From positions 1-35,940 of the forward strand of contig JAQXTH010000057.1 in the NCBI GenBank assembly GCA_029219385.1: a DNA stretch of 35,940 nucleotides, read 5' to 3'. Both the position numbers and the translations under genes were made by a program. The notes under the pieces were generated by a model. That model saw nothing but the letters and a program-made list of their open reading frames with translations, was not told the origin of the DNA and ran no database searches. This document shows positions 16,082-26,549 of this stretch, in pieces (position 1 is the first letter of the stretch; the number at the start of each line of letters is the position of its first letter). Source of the stretch: Prevotellaceae bacterium. GTDB lineage: Bacteria; Bacteroidota; Bacteroidia; Bacteroidales; Bacteroidaceae.

Positions 16082-17008
16082 ATGCGAACTTTCTGGAACA
16101 TCAACCGTACACTGCGTACAATCAACGAATGGGAGCCAAACTGTTGGGTACAAATAACCTGCCCCTCCCAACGCGACGAGGAATACCTCGTTGAAGAATT
16201 AAAAGTGCCAAACTATTTTCTTGATGACATTCGAGACAAAGACGAGCGTGCTCGTTATGAATTTGACGAAGGCTGGATTCTCATAATTCTTCGCATACCA
16301 TACGTCAAAGAGGTGAGGTCGCGCACACCACATACCACTGTGCCGCTCGGCATACTGATACACAATGACATCGTCATTACAGTGTGTAACTATGAAACCA
16401 ACATGATGATTGACTTTGTTTCCTATCAACAAAAAAGGAATCAAGGATTTACTGATGCTGTCGACCTCGTGTTCAGGCTTTTTCTCTCTTCATCCGTGTG
16501 GTATCTAAAGAGACTGAAACAAATCAGTTCGCTCATTGACGAATCTAAACAAAAACTTGACCACAAAATCAACAACGAAGATCTCATCGGACTGTCACGA
16601 CTGCAAGATAGTCTCACATATTTCATCACTTCTTTGCGTGGCAACGAAACTCTGCTCTCAAAACTGAAATTCAAACTGCCGGTCGATGAACTCGATGCCG
16701 ACCTTATCGAAGACGTGACAATCGAGATGAACCAGGCTCGTGAAACAACAAATATTTACACCCACATCCTTGACTCCACAATGGAGACCTATGCCTCTAT
16801 CATCAACAACAACACCAACTCGGTGATGAAAACAATGACATCAATCTCAATTGTGCTGATGTTTCCAACACTCGTGGCAAGTTTGTTTGGCATGAACTTA
16901 CTAAACGGCATGGAAACTTCATGGTGGGGATTTCCTCTTGTCACCATACTGTCGGTGGTCGTAGCCTTTACAAGTTTCTGGACTTTCAAACGCAAGCATT
17001 GGATATAA
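16082..17008 (+). CDS. corA: CorA-type Mg2+ / divalent cation transporter
   Basis: 308 residues. There is a large cytoplasmic N-terminal domain (about 1-245) and two C-terminal transmembrane helices. The GMN signature lies at 270-272 (FGMNLLNGME) at the end of the first helix, and the protein ends in the usual positively charged tail (FKRKHWI). CorA pentamers conduct Mg2+, Co2+ and Ni2+ inward, and cytoplasmic Mg2+ bound between subunits closes the pore. The start at 16082 is fixed by GGAGG seven bases upstream. It stands alone, with a structured leader suggesting Mg2+-linked control (inference). Confidence 0.92.
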   Translation: MRTFWNINRTLRTINEWEPNCWVQITCPSQRDEEYLVEELKVPNYFLDDIRDKDERARYEFDEGWILIILRIPYVKEVRSRTPHTTVPLGILIHNDIVITVCNYETNMMIDFVSYQQKRNQGFTDAVDLVFRLFLSSSVWYLKRLKQISSLIDESKQKLDHKINNEDLIGLSRLQDSLTYFITSLRGNETLLSKLKFKLPVDELDADLIEDVTIEMNQARETTNIYTHILDSTMETYASIINNNTNSVMKTMTSISIVLMFPTLVASLFGMNLLNGMETSWWGFPLVTILSVVVAFTSFWTFKRKHWI

Positions 17009-17070
17009 GTCCAAAATAGTGCCAAAATCAAAAAAAAGTCCTATAAAAAGCACAAAAACGAGCAAAAAAT

Positions 17071-17101
17071 TTTGGGGTATCAATATTTTTTGTTTTATTT
17101 G
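17071..17101 (+). promoter_or_regulatory. Promoter of the DUF349 gene
   Basis: TTTG at 17071-17074, exactly 19 bases, then TTTATTTG at 17094-17101 (one mismatch to TAnnTTTG). Transcription would start near 17108, 47 bases before the ATG. Confidence 0.6.
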
Positions 17102-17154
17102 CAGAACACTTTAGAGCAATCTAAACAAATTACAAATGCTAAAACGATACCAAC

Positions 17155-19014
17155 ATGGAAAATGTCACCGAACCAAGAACAGAAGAACTGCAAGAGCAGA
17201 ACACTGTTGAACAACCCGCAGAAACTGTTGCAACGGCAGCAGAAGAGGTAATAGAAAACAATACTCCCGCTTATCAAATACCCGACACGAAAGAAGAAAT
17301 CGTGGCGCGTATCACCGAAATTGCCAAAAGTGGAGATGCAGGCTCACGCATAGAACAAGACCAACTGAAACAGGCCTTCTATAAACTGCAACGCGAAGAA
17401 CGCACCGCCGCACAGACACAATTTGTGGAAAACGGAGGCGATCCTCAAGACTTCACACCCGAAGAAGACCCTCTTGAGGAAGAAATGAAAGCCCAGCTCA
17501 TTATTATTAAAGAAATAAGGGCAAAACAGATTGAAGACAAAGAAAAACTCAAAGAAACCAATCTGCAAAAGAAAAAAGACATAATAGAAAAGATAAAGGC
17601 TCTCTGCACATCTCCCGACGAGGCCAACAAACAATATGAGACTTTCCGCAACCTTCAAAACGAATGGAAAGAAATCAAGCCCATACCTGAAAGTGCAGCA
17701 AACGAAATTTGGAAACAATTCCAATTTTGCCAAGACCAATTCTACGACTTGCTAAAAACCAACTCGGCTCTAAGAGACTATGACTTCAAGAAAAATCTTG
17801 AGGCAAAAACTCTGCTTTGTGAAGCTGCAGAAAAACTTGTGGACGACCCCGATATCATAAAGGCCTCTCACGAACTGCAACAACTCCATCAGGAATTCCG
17901 CGAGATTGGTCCGGTGGCAAAAGACTTGAGAGAAGATCTTTGGACAAGATTTAAAGCTGCCTCTACGGCCATAAACAAACGACACGCACAATATTTTGAG
18001 AGTCTCAAAGAGAAAGAAGAAGAAAATCTCAGCAAAAAAACTGCTATATGTGAGGAAATTGAAGCTATCGAAACAGAAAACCTTCAAGGCTTCAGCCAAT
18101 GGGACGGAATAACAAAACAAATCATATCGTTGCAGGAAGAATGGAAAACAATCGGACGTGCACCAAAGAAATCTAATACTAAGATTTTTGAACGTTTTCG
18201 CGCTGCTTGTGACAACTTCTTCAATAAAAAGTCAGAGTTCTTCAAAGAACAAAAGAAAGTTTATGCTGACAACGCTGCAAAAAAACTTGCATTGGTCGAA
18301 AAGGCAGAAGAACTGAAAGACAGCACACAATGGACAGCAGCAACCAACGAACTCGTTAAACTGCAAAAAGAGTGGAAAGAAATCGGCCCCACAACCCACA
18401 AGACCTCAAATGCGCTTTGGGAAAGATTTAACGCTGCATGTAACGAATTTTTTGACAAAAAGAAAACCGTGCTTGGCGACCAGCACAAAGAAGAAAACGA
18501 AAACCTCAGCAAGAAAAAAGCAATTATCGAAAAACTTGAAGCCATTGCAATCGAAGGTGGCGACAATGTGGCCGAAAGCGTAAAACAACTTCAAGACGAA
18601 TGGGCATCAATTGGTCATGTTCCTTATAAAAACAAAGACAAGATCTACGCAAAATACAAAGAGACTATCGACAAGATAAACAAAGAGTTTAACCTCCGCA
18701 GCAGGAAACAAACAAAATCGGGACGCAAAGACAGCGACCGACCGGCCCCTACCGGCAATAACCTAATACGCATCTACGAAAACAAAAAGGCTGAACTTGC
18801 AACATACGAAAACAACATCACCTTCCTCACATCCACATCAAAGAAAGGTTCGGTGCTTATTGACACCATGTTGAAAAAGATAGAAAGCCTTAAAGCAGAA
18901 CTTGCAAATCTTGCCGAAAAAATCAATCAACAAAACCAGACTCCGGCAGAAACCGTTACCCAAACACCAACAAACGAAGAAAACACTGCCGAGCAAACAG
19001 AAACAACAGAATAA
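17155..19014 (+). CDS. DUF349 repeat protein
   Basis: 619 residues, highly charged and almost entirely helical/coiled-coil, with no signal peptide. Five DUF349 units can be picked out by their EWKxIGxxP..xxxWxxFxxAxxxFFxKK pattern, centred near residues 171, 248, 330, 407 and 483, a spacing of about 77-82. Both ends are low-complexity, rich in Glu, Thr and Gln. No enzymatic motif is visible and the molecular role of the family is not established to my knowledge. It is flanked by its own promoter and a strong terminator, thus a single-gene unit. Confidence 0.85.
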   Translation: MENVTEPRTEELQEQNTVEQPAETVATAAEEVIENNTPAYQIPDTKEEIVARITEIAKSGDAGSRIEQDQLKQAFYKLQREERTAAQTQFVENGGDPQDFTPEEDPLEEEMKAQLIIIKEIRAKQIEDKEKLKETNLQKKKDIIEKIKALCTSPDEANKQYETFRNLQNEWKEIKPIPESAANEIWKQFQFCQDQFYDLLKTNSALRDYDFKKNLEAKTLLCEAAEKLVDDPDIIKASHELQQLHQEFREIGPVAKDLREDLWTRFKAASTAINKRHAQYFESLKEKEEENLSKKTAICEEIEAIETENLQGFSQWDGITKQIISLQEEWKTIGRAPKKSNTKIFERFRAACDNFFNKKSEFFKEQKKVYADNAAKKLALVEKAEELKDSTQWTAATNELVKLQKEWKEIGPTTHKTSNALWERFNAACNEFFDKKKTVLGDQHKEENENLSKKKAIIEKLEAIAIEGGDNVAESVKQLQDEWASIGHVPYKNKDKIYAKYKETIDKINKEFNLRSRKQTKSGRKDSDRPAPTGNNLIRIYENKKAELATYENNITFLTSTSKKGSVLIDTMLKKIESLKAELANLAEKINQQNQTPAETVTQTPTNEENTAEQTETTE

Positions 19015-19035
19015 GAACACCTAATACCAACCAAA

Positions 19036-19077
19036 GAGAGTATGGGCATTCAAAATGCTTTCATACTCTCTTTTTTT
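19036..19077 (+). terminator. Terminator after the DUF349 gene
   Basis: GAGAGTATG (19036-19044) pairs with CATACTCTC (19062-19070), with GGCATT/AATGC pairing inside the loop, followed by seven T. The rest of the spacer up to the tRNA promoter (19081-19253) shows nothing I can name. Confidence 0.9.
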
Positions 19078-19253
19078 ATAGCCGGTTGCAAAAACCATTG
19101 TTTGGCGCATTTTTATGGCTTCCATCTTAGGCGGCTATCATAAAATCTTGAAACGGAAACTGCCTGCCTCACCAATCACCATCAGCAAGATAACCACCCT
19201 TAGCAATACGTGATCAAAAAAATCATTGTCAGCACAACATTATTCAAAAAAAA

Positions 19254-19285
19254 TTTGGGCGTTAAAAAACAAATGCTTAACTTTG
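19254..19285 (+). promoter_or_regulatory. Promoter of tRNA-Ala
   Basis: TTTG at 19254-19257, 20 bases, then TAACTTTG at 19278-19285, a full consensus match. Predicted start near 19292, 15 bases before the tRNA. Confidence 0.75.
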
Positions 19286-19306
19286 CAACACGATAATATA
19301 AAGAAT

Positions 19307-19380
<74 letters not shown>

Positions 19381-19386
19381 CAGACA

Positions 19387-19416
19387 AAATCCCAACCTCA
19401 AAGTTGGGATTTATTC
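19387..19416 (+). terminator. Terminator after tRNA-Ala
   Basis: AAATCCCAAC (19387-19396) pairs perfectly with GTTGGGATTT (19403-19412) around a 6-base loop and runs into TTATT. Confidence 0.75.
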
Positions 19417-19467
19417 ATAAACAACAATTCTCATATAAAAAACAATCAACCATAACCCTTTGGAAAA

Positions 19468-20223
19468 ATGAAAAAATCTCTCATCATTCTAACAGCCGTT
19501 GCTTTAGTCACTCCATTTGCAAAAGCACAAAAAGTGACCGTTGAACTCAACGAAGAGCAACTCAAACCCATACGCCAACAAATCATCAACCAACACGAGA
19601 CGCGCAGGGCAAACACCATGGACTGGGCAAACTTCAAACGCTACGCAAAAGCAAACGAAGCCATCACCAAGAAACCCAAAGCCGTTTTGATGGGCAACTC
19701 TATTACCGAGGGATGGGCTGAATTTGACAGTCAGTGGCTTGAGGCCAACAATTTGGTGGGGCGTGGCATAAGTGGTCAGGTAAGCAGCCAAATGCTTGTG
19801 CGCTTCCGCCAAGACGTGATAGAACTGCAACCCGAATGTGTGGTGATAATGTGTGGTATCAACGACATTGCCCTAAACCAAGGAGTTATCAGCATTTCAA
19901 ACATCATGGGCAACATAAAATCAATGGTTGAGTTGGCCAAAGCAAACAAAATCAAGCCTTATCTTTGTTCTGTCACTCCTGCCTCACACATTGGTTGGCG
20001 TCCCGAGGTGAAAGACACTCCTCAAAAAATCAATGAACTTAACAAATTGATTAAAGAATATGCCGCCCAACAAAAGATAACCTACGTTGACTATTACTCT
20101 TCGTTGGTTGCCGAAGACGGTGTGTCGCTCAAAAAAGAATATGCACGCGACGCTGTCCACCCAAACCTTGAAGGCTATAAAGTGATGGAGAAAATACTAA
20201 AAGATGCACTGAAACTGAAATAA
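19468..20223 (+). CDS. Exported SGNH/GDSL-family hydrolase
   Basis: 251 residues with a signal peptide (MKKSLIILTAVALVTPFAKA). The four SGNH blocks are present: block I VLMGNSITEGW with nucleophile Ser78, block II glycine at about 100 (GRGISGQ), block III GIND with Asn132, and block V DAVHPN with Asp228 and His231. The closest described subfamily is the platelet-activating-factor acetylhydrolase-like group; in gut Bacteroidetes such enzymes often deacetylate carbohydrates, but the substrate cannot be read here. It follows the tRNA terminator by about 50 bases and precedes dnaX by 26 bases, so the two may share a transcript. Confidence 0.88.
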   Translation: MKKSLIILTAVALVTPFAKAQKVTVELNEEQLKPIRQQIINQHETRRANTMDWANFKRYAKANEAITKKPKAVLMGNSITEGWAEFDSQWLEANNLVGRGISGQVSSQMLVRFRQDVIELQPECVVIMCGINDIALNQGVISISNIMGNIKSMVELAKANKIKPYLCSVTPASHIGWRPEVKDTPQKINELNKLIKEYAAQQKITYVDYYSSLVAEDGVSLKKEYARDAVHPNLEGYKVMEKILKDALKLK

Positions 20224-20249
20224 CCACAACTGCCACCCCCACAACAAAT

Positions 20250-22097
20250 ATGGATAATTTTGTAGTATCGGCACGAAAATACCGTCCAAAAAGATTTGAA
20301 GATGTCGTCGGCCAACAGTCCATAGCCAACACACTGAAATTAGCCATCAAAAACAATAAGTTGGCCTCGGCCTATATGTTTTGTGGTCCTCGTGGTGTGG
20401 GTAAAACAACATGTGCCCGTATTTTTGCCAAAGCAATAAACTGCTATAACCCACGACCCGATGGTGAGGCATGTGAAGAGTGTGAAAGTTGCACAAGTTT
20501 CAACGAACAACGTTCCATCAACATTCAAGAACTCAATGCCTCGGCCAACAACTCGGTAGATGACATACGCGCCATTATCGACCAGGTGCGCATTCCGCCC
20601 CAAATGGGTCGATACAAAGTGATAATACTCGACGAAGTTCACATGCTGTCTAACGCAGCGAGCAACGCCCTTTTGAAAACCCTTGAAGAGCCTCCCTCGT
20701 ATGTGATATTCATACTCGCCACAACGGAGAAACAGAAAATTTTGCAAACCATTCTCTCGCGTTGCCAAATTTTTGATTTCAACCGCATGGAAATAGGCGA
20801 CATTGTTGGCAATCTTAAAATGGTAGCCGAAAAAGAAGGTATCAATTACGAAGAAGATGCTCTCAACATCATCGCTGAAAAAGCCGACGGCGGTATGCGC
20901 GACGCATTGTCGGTTTTTGACCAGATTAACAACTTCTCACAAGGCAACATCACTCGCGACAGCGTGTTGCAGTGCATCAATGCCCTCGACAGCAACTATT
21001 ATTTCCAGATGACCGATTTGTTGATACAACACAATGTGGTTGAAGCCATGTTGCTTTTCAACGATATTGTCAACAAAGGTTTCAACGGTGGTGTCTTTAT
21101 TTCAGGTTTGGCCTCACACTGTCGTGATTTGCTCATGAGTCGCAACACGACCACCCTGCCTCTGCTCAATGTAGCACAAAATCAAAAAACGCGCTATACA
21201 CAACAAGCCAACACCTGCTCACTCAAGTTTCTCTATTACGCGATACGCTCATTTGACAAATGCAGCAACGCCTACAAAGACTCCTATAACAAACGGCTCT
21301 CCGTGGAAATAACACTGATAGAAGCCGCCCAATTCAGCGACGAAGATGGTGAGGGCGCGGGGCGTCGCCCTGCGAAGAAACTAAAACCACTATTCAAAAA
21401 TACTGCCACGCTCAATAACGTGGCACAACAAGCCCAAAAGACACAGCAAACAGAGATCAAAACAAATCTCTCAACCCAAGATAAACCACAGTCGCAGACA
21501 TCCACTCTTGTGTCTAAACCAATTGCCACTACGGGAGGAAGTTCGCGTCGAACCTCATTGAAAGATGCCCTCAAACAAGCGCGCGATATAGTATCAAAAG
21601 ACACACTACAATCCACACCTCCCACATCAACTGACAACCAAACAGCAATTGTGGCTGAAGAGTCGACTAAATATCCTAATCAACATACAGACAGCAACAG
21701 CAGAGAGATAACCGTTGCATCATCAAACGATACTTTTTTCTATTCGGCCGCCCAAGTAGAAAAGTTATGGAAAGAATGCAGCGAAAAAATTATGGACACA
21801 AACAATCCCATGGCTCAACGTATGCTTGCAATGCCACTGGAATGTCGACCGGACCACACCATTGTCGTGTCGCTCCACAACGAAATAATACGCAAGCAAT
21901 TCATAGAGTTCGTTCCTTTTATCACAAAATCCCTAAACAACGCTTTTCATCTCTCAGACATAAAGATTGAAACGACAATCATGCCACAGGAGGTTGTGAA
22001 AGTAATCACAAATCCTTCACAACTGATCACACAAATGAGAACGGAAAATACCGCTTTTGGCGACTTTATTGACCAACTCAACCTGCAACTATGCTGA
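20250..22097 (+). CDS. dnaX: DNA polymerase III subunit gamma/tau
   Basis: 615 residues. The AAA+ clamp-loader part has Walker A GPRGVGKT at 46-53, the zinc module cysteines C65, C75, C78 and C81, Walker B DEVH at 128-131 and the SRC arginine-finger motif at 170-172. Domain III follows to about 365, then a Gln/Thr/Ser-rich linker (380-490) and a C-terminal tau-like domain that should contact the polymerase. It loads the sliding clamp in the replisome. The start ATG at 20250 (MDNFVVSARKYRPKRFEDVVGQ) matches the conserved N-terminus. No programmed frameshift signal for a short gamma form was noticed. Confidence 0.95.
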   Translation: MDNFVVSARKYRPKRFEDVVGQQSIANTLKLAIKNNKLASAYMFCGPRGVGKTTCARIFAKAINCYNPRPDGEACEECESCTSFNEQRSINIQELNASANNSVDDIRAIIDQVRIPPQMGRYKVIILDEVHMLSNAASNALLKTLEEPPSYVIFILATTEKQKILQTILSRCQIFDFNRMEIGDIVGNLKMVAEKEGINYEEDALNIIAEKADGGMRDALSVFDQINNFSQGNITRDSVLQCINALDSNYYFQMTDLLIQHNVVEAMLLFNDIVNKGFNGGVFISGLASHCRDLLMSRNTTTLPLLNVAQNQKTRYTQQANTCSLKFLYYAIRSFDKCSNAYKDSYNKRLSVEITLIEAAQFSDEDGEGAGRRPAKKLKPLFKNTATLNNVAQQAQKTQQTEIKTNLSTQDKPQSQTSTLVSKPIATTGGSSRRTSLKDALKQARDIVSKDTLQSTPPTSTDNQTAIVAEESTKYPNQHTDSNSREITVASSNDTFFYSAAQVEKLWKECSEKIMDTNNPMAQRMLAMPLECRPDHTIVVSLHNEIIRKQFIEFVPFITKSLNNAFHLSDIKIETTIMPQEVVKVITNPSQLITQMRTENTAFGDFIDQLNLQLC

Positions 22098-22100
22098 ACA

Positions 22101-22143
22101 AAAATCCCGACATTCAGCCCAAGGGCAGGATGTCGGGATTTTT
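22101..22143. terminator. Bidirectional terminator between dnaX and queF
   Basis: AAAATCCCGACAT (22101-22113) and its exact complement (22130-22142) form a 13-base stem flanked by A on one side and T on the other, so it works for both converging transcripts. Inside, GCCC/GGGC adds pairs. Confidence 0.9.
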
Positions 22144-22158
22144 CATAAAAACAAACTC

Positions 22159-22617
22159 TTACATGTCATGATGCAACAAGCGAAACTCGGCCATTTGCTC
22201 ATATTTTGTATTTGGTCTGCCATAGTTTGCATAAGGATAGATACTGATGCCTCCGCGCGGAGTAAAAATGCCTGTCACCTCAATATATTTAGGATCCATC
22301 AACGCAATCAGGTCTTTCATAATTTTATTCACGCAATCCTCATGAAAGTCTCCATGATTGCGAAAACTAAAAAGATATAGTTTCAAGCTCTTGCTTTCAA
22401 CCATTTTCTTGTCAGGCAAATATGAAATCCTTATTTCCGCAAAATCAGGCTGTCCGGTAATAGGACACAATGAAGTAAACTCCGGGCAATTAAATCTCAC
22501 CCAATAATCATTGTCGGGATGCTTATTCTCAAACACTTCGAGCACTTCGGGAGCATAATCCGAACGATAGACAGTCTTTGTCCCCAACGCTTTCAATCCC
22601 TCTTGATCTCTACTCAT
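22159..22617 (-). CDS. queF: NADPH-dependent 7-cyano-7-deazaguanine reductase
   Basis: 152 residues, the short unimodular (T-fold) QueF type. The catalytic Cys51 lies in [12 protein letters not shown] with Asp58 nearby, and the NADPH/substrate motif [21 protein letters not shown] is intact. It reduces preQ0 to preQ1 in queuosine biosynthesis. The start overlaps the end of queC by 8 bases, so the two are translationally coupled and run in pathway order (QueC makes preQ0, QueF reduces it). queD and queE are not in this window. Confidence 0.95.
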   Translation of the reverse strand: MSRDQEGLKALGTKTVYRSDYAPEVLEVFENKHPDNDYWVRFNCPEFTSLCPITGQPDFAEIRISYLPDKKMVESKSLKLYLFSFRNHGDFHEDCVNKIMKDLIALMDPKYIEVTGIFTPRGGISIYPYANYGRPNTKYEQMAEFRLLHHDM

Positions 22618-23293
22618 AATCGCAATGATTTTCTTTTTGTTTTAAATAATTTTCCAATCCCTCGCGACGCAAAACGCAAGCAGGACAATGACCACAACCG
22701 TCGCCCTCAACACCATTATAACATGTCAGAGTTTCATTGCGCACAAGGTCTAAAACGCCAAGACTGTCGGCAAGAGCCCAAGTCTCACACTTATCTATCC
22801 ACATAAGTGGAGTGTGAATGACAAATTGCTCGTCCATGGCAAGATTTATTGTTACGTTTAAACTCTTTATAAAAGCGTCCCTGCAATCGGGATAACCACT
22901 GAAATCCGTCTGACCCACGCCTGTAACAATATGATTTATTCCGCGCTCACGGGCATAGACGGCAGCGATGCCGAGAAAAAACATATTTCTGCCCGGCACG
23001 AACGTGTTGGGGAAACTGTCGGCCGGTTTCTCCTTATCCATTTCTATCGTTGCATCGGTGAGCGAATTTGTTGCGAGTTTTGAAATAAAACTAACGTCCA
23101 TCATTTCCCATTCCACACCGGCCTTGAGTGCAATTTTGCGCGCCACCTCCACTTCTTTCACATGTTTTTGGCCGTAAGCGAATGTAAGAGCATATACCCT
23201 CTTAAATTGTTTCAAAGCCCAAAACAGACAAGTTGTCGAGTCCTGACCTCCACTGTAAACCACAAGGGCTTTTTCTTTATTAACTTCCTGCAT
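22610..23293 (-). CDS. queC: 7-cyano-7-deazaguanine synthase
   Basis: 227 residues, full length. The ATP pyrophosphatase loop is [16 protein letters not shown] at 12-27. The zinc site is C191, C200, C203, C206 (CGHCPAC near the end). It converts 7-carboxy-7-deazaguanine to preQ0 using ATP and ammonia, an early shared step of queuosine synthesis. It is first gene of the queC-queF pair, with a TATTTTTG box (TAnnTTTG) at 23317-23324 upstream on the minus strand. Confidence 0.95.
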   Translation of the reverse strand: MQEVNKEKALVVYSGGQDSTTCLFWALKQFKRVYALTFAYGQKHVKEVEVARKIALKAGVEWEMMDVSFISKLATNSLTDATIEMDKEKPADSFPNTFVPGRNMFFLGIAAVYARERGINHIVTGVGQTDFSGYPDCRDAFIKSLNVTINLAMDEQFVIHTPLMWIDKCETWALADSLGVLDLVRNETLTCYNGVEGDGCGHCPACVLRREGLENYLKQKENHCDYE

Positions 23294-23316
23294 AATTACA
23301 TTTCTTTATTGAAATG

Positions 23317-23324
23317 CAAAAATA
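23317..23324 (-). promoter_or_regulatory. -7 box of queC-queF
   Basis: Minus-strand TATTTTTG, an exact TAnnTTTG match, 24 bases upstream of the queC ATG. No well-spaced -33 TTTG. Confidence 0.45.
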
Positions 23325-23403
23325 ATCACAATATTCCAAACACCATTTATCTGCCGCCATAAAAATGTTGTTTTCCCCTCTACATTATTTAAGGATAAAT
23401 TAG

Positions 23404-23411
23404 TAATTTTG
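23404..23411 (+). promoter_or_regulatory. -7 box of lysS
   Basis: TAATTTTG, an exact TAnnTTTG match. It overlaps an upstream ATG (23409), so that ATG cannot be the start of the mRNA's protein; the ATG at 23439 fits a transcript start near 23418. Confidence 0.5.
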
Positions 23412-23438
23412 CGCTCAAATCAGAGTAACATTCCAATT

Positions 23439-25169
23439 ATGAATATTTTAGAACTTAGTGAACAAGAGATCAATCGTCGCAATAGTCTGAAAGAAATACG
23501 CTCTCTCGGCATAGATCCCTACCCCGCTGCAGAATATCCGACCAACGCATTCAGCACCGAGATAAAAGCCGGATTTGACGAAAGTGCCGAGCCTCGCAAA
23601 GTTTGCATTGCAGGCCGATTGATGAGCAAACGAGTGATGGGTAAAGCTTCCTTTGCCGAAATAAAAGACTCGAAAGGTCGCATTCAAGTCTACATCACGC
23701 GCGATGACATTTGCCCCGGTGAAAACAAGGATCTCTATAATATACTCTTCAAGCGATTGCTCGATTTGGGCGACTTTATTGGTGTGAAAGGTTTTGTGTT
23801 TCGCACTCAAACCGGTGAAATTTCCATTCACGCCCAAGAACTCACACTGCTCTCAAAAAGCCTCAAACCACTGCCCATCGTAAAAGAAAAAGACGGCCAA
23901 GTCTATGACGCATTTGAAGACCCCGAACTACGCTATCGCCAACGATATGTAGACCTCATAGTAAACAAAGGTGTGAAGGAAACATTTGAAAAACGCGCCA
24001 CAATCATTCGCACCATGCGCAATGTGTTTGACGAGGCCGGATTTACAGAGGTGGAAACACCAATCCTCCAACAGATAGCAGGCGGAGCCGCAGCACGTCC
24101 TTTCATAACCCATCACAATGCACTCAACACCGATTTGTATCTCCGCATTGCCACAGAACTTTATCTGAAACGCCTTATCGTGGGAGGTTTTGAAGGAGTC
24201 TACGAAATAGGACGCAACTTCCGAAACGAAGGCATGGACCGCAGCCACAACCCCGAGTTCACCTGCATGGAACTCTATGTGAGCTATAAAGACTATAATT
24301 GGATGATGTCGTTCACTGAACAACTGCTTGAAAAAATATGTATTGCAGTCAACGGCACCACTGAGGTAAAAATAGGCGACAATATCGTCAATTTCAAGGC
24401 ACCCTACCGTCGTCTGCCCATACTTGATGCCATCAAGGAAAAAACAGGCTACGACCTCAACGGCAAAGACGAAGCCGAAATACGCGACATCGCACAAAAA
24501 CTCGGCATTGAAGTCGATGACACAATGGGCAAAGGCAAATTGATTGACGAGATTTTCGGTGAAACTTGCGAGGGTTCGTTCGTTCAACCGACATTTATCA
24601 CCGATTATCCGGTAGAGATGTCGCCACTCACAAAGATGCACCGCTCAAAACCCGGTCTCACCGAGCGTTTTGAACTCATGGTGAACGGCAAAGAATTGGC
24701 AAACGCCTATTCTGAGCTCAACGATCCGATTGACCAGGAAGAACGCTTTGTAGAACAAATGAAACTTGCCGACAAAGGCGATGACGAAGCAATGATAATA
24801 GACCAAGATTTCTTGCGTGCCTTGCAATATGGTATGCCGCCCACATCCGGCATCGGCATCGGCATTGACCGTCTTACTATCCTTATGACCGGCCAACCTG
24901 CCATACAAGAAGTTTTGCTCTTCCCCACAATGAAACCCGAAAAGAAAACACCCAAAGACCCCACAGAAAAATACGAAGCCATCGGTGTGGGCGCAGACAT
25001 TGTGCCGATTCTGCAAAAATGCGGATACAATCTCGTAGACTCTCTTAAAGACCAAAACCCACAAAAGATACAACAACAAATTGGTGAAATAATAAAGAAA
25101 TACAAACTCACCGATATTCAGAAACCATCGGTCAACGATATCGCCCAATGGCTTGAAAAACTGCAATAA
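23439..25169 (+). CDS. lysS: Lysyl-tRNA synthetase, class II
   Basis: 576 residues from ATG 23439 ([29 protein letters not shown], the normal N-terminus). The longer frame from 23409 lies over the promoter and is rejected. The OB-fold anticodon-binding domain (about 50-170) is followed by the class II core: motif 1 around [26 protein letters not shown], motif 2 [20 protein letters not shown], and motif 3 [15 protein letters not shown]. After the core there is a tail of about 70 residues (after residue 505) ending in a helical region, somewhat longer than in E. coli LysS. It charges tRNA-Lys. It is probably first of a lysS-pgi-HAD-FMN protein transcript (gaps 23, 13 and 13 bases). Confidence 0.95.
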   Translation: MNILELSEQEINRRNSLKEIRSLGIDPYPAAEYPTNAFSTEIKAGFDESAEPRKVCIAGRLMSKRVMGKASFAEIKDSKGRIQVYITRDDICPGENKDLYNILFKRLLDLGDFIGVKGFVFRTQTGEISIHAQELTLLSKSLKPLPIVKEKDGQVYDAFEDPELRYRQRYVDLIVNKGVKETFEKRATIIRTMRNVFDEAGFTEVETPILQQIAGGAAARPFITHHNALNTDLYLRIATELYLKRLIVGGFEGVYEIGRNFRNEGMDRSHNPEFTCMELYVSYKDYNWMMSFTEQLLEKICIAVNGTTEVKIGDNIVNFKAPYRRLPILDAIKEKTGYDLNGKDEAEIRDIAQKLGIEVDDTMGKGKLIDEIFGETCEGSFVQPTFITDYPVEMSPLTKMHRSKPGLTERFELMVNGKELANAYSELNDPIDQEERFVEQMKLADKGDDEAMIIDQDFLRALQYGMPPTSGIGIGIDRLTILMTGQPAIQEVLLFPTMKPEKKTPKDPTEKYEAIGVGADIVPILQKCGYNLVDSLKDQNPQKIQQQIGEIIKKYKLTDIQKPSVNDIAQWLEKLQ

Positions 25170-25192
25170 AACACACAAAAGAAAATATAATC

Positions 25193-26536
25193 ATGCTTAC
25201 ACTCGACATTTCCAAAGCAACATCATTCCTCGCAGAAGGAACAATAGAAAAATATGCTCCCTTAGCAATTGAGGCAAACAAAGCTCTCGCTGAAGGCACT
25301 TGCCTTGGCAACGATTTTCTCGGTTGGGTAAACCTGCCCTCGTCGCTTGACAATGATTTCATCAAGCAAATCAACGATTGCGCCAAAGTGTTGCGCGAAA
25401 ACTGCGACACAATAGTAGTGGCCGGCATCGGAGGCAGTTATCTCGGAGCAAAAGCCGTGATAGAAGCATTGAGCAACAGTTTTCAGTGGCTCACCAATAA
25501 AGGTGAAAATCCCGACATCCTTTTTGCCGGCAATAACATCGGCGAAGACTACTTGGCAGAACTTACACAATATCTCAAAACAAAACGTTTTGGCGTAATA
25601 AATATTTCAAAATCGGGCACCACAACCGAAACAGCTCTCGCATTCCGCCTACTGCGCAAACAATGTGAAGAACAACGTGGCAAAGAAGAAGCTCGCAAAG
25701 TGATTGTGGCAATCACTGATGCCAAGAAAGGTGCTGCCCGCGCAGCCGCCGACAAAGAGGGCTACACATCATTTATCATTCCCGACAACGTGGGTGGTCG
25801 TTTCAGCGTGCTCACTCCGGTGGGTTTGTTGCCGATTGCCTGCGCCGGCTTTGATATTGAGCAACTTGTGGCAGGTGCACGTGATATGGAGGCCGCCACT
25901 GCCACAGAAGTGCCCTTTGAGAAAAACCTCAGTGCAATCTATGCTGCCACCCGCAATGCCCTATATAATGAAGGTGGGAAAAAAATAGAGATACTTGCCA
26001 ACTATCAACCAAAACTCCATTTCACCTCGGAATGGTGGAAACAACTCTATGGAGAATCCGAAGGAAAGGACGGAAAAGGAATCTTCCCCGCCTCCGTTGA
26101 CCTGACAACCGATCTCCACTCAATGGGACAATGGATACAAGACGGCGAACGCACAATCTTTGAGACCGTGCTTTCGGTTGAAAACACCAACCATTCACTT
26201 CTCTTCCCCAACGATGAGGAAAACCTCGACGGTCTTAACTTCCTCGCCGGCAAGCGAGTTGATGAAGTAAACAAAATGGCCGAACTTGGCACCCAATTGG
26301 CTCACGTAGACGGCGGAGTGCCCAACATACGCATTACAATCGAAAAAATTGACGAATACAACATTGGCCAACTCATCTACTTCTTTGAAAAAGGTTGTGG
26401 AATAAGCGGAATTATCCTCGGTGTCAACCCGTTTAACCAACCGGGTGTAGAGGCATATAAAAAGAATATGTTTGCACTGCTTGGCAAACCCGGCTACGAA
26501 GCCGAAACCGCAGCCATACAGCAACGCATCAAATAA
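25193..26536 (+). CDS. pgi: Glucose-6-phosphate isomerase
   Basis: 447 residues, the shorter bacterial form. The substrate phosphate loop is [18 protein letters not shown] (near 139), the second signature [14 protein letters not shown] lies near 203, and the catalytic-Glu region is [19 protein letters not shown] near 283. A C-terminal [16 protein letters not shown] (near 410) contains the conserved lysine. It interconverts glucose-6-phosphate and fructose-6-phosphate in glycolysis. It starts 23 bases after lysS and ends 13 bases before the HAD gene. Confidence 0.95.
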   Translation: MLTLDISKATSFLAEGTIEKYAPLAIEANKALAEGTCLGNDFLGWVNLPSSLDNDFIKQINDCAKVLRENCDTIVVAGIGGSYLGAKAVIEALSNSFQWLTNKGENPDILFAGNNIGEDYLAELTQYLKTKRFGVINISKSGTTTETALAFRLLRKQCEEQRGKEEARKVIVAITDAKKGAARAAADKEGYTSFIIPDNVGGRFSVLTPVGLLPIACAGFDIEQLVAGARDMEAATATEVPFEKNLSAIYAATRNALYNEGGKKIEILANYQPKLHFTSEWWKQLYGESEGKDGKGIFPASVDLTTDLHSMGQWIQDGERTIFETVLSVENTNHSLLFPNDEENLDGLNFLAGKRVDEVNKMAELGTQLAHVDGGVPNIRITIEKIDEYNIGQLIYFFEKGCGISGIILGVNPFNQPGVEAYKKNMFALLGKPGYEAETAAIQQRIK

Positions 26537-26549
26537 CTTCTTCACACAA

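Noticed and set aside
23409-23438. Upstream lysS start
   Set aside because: It overlaps the TAATTTTG promoter box, so it would lie at or before the transcript start.
26472-26549. Upstream extension of the HAD gene overlapping pgi
   Set aside because: The extra residues are a shadow of pgi and the family N-terminus starts at 26550.
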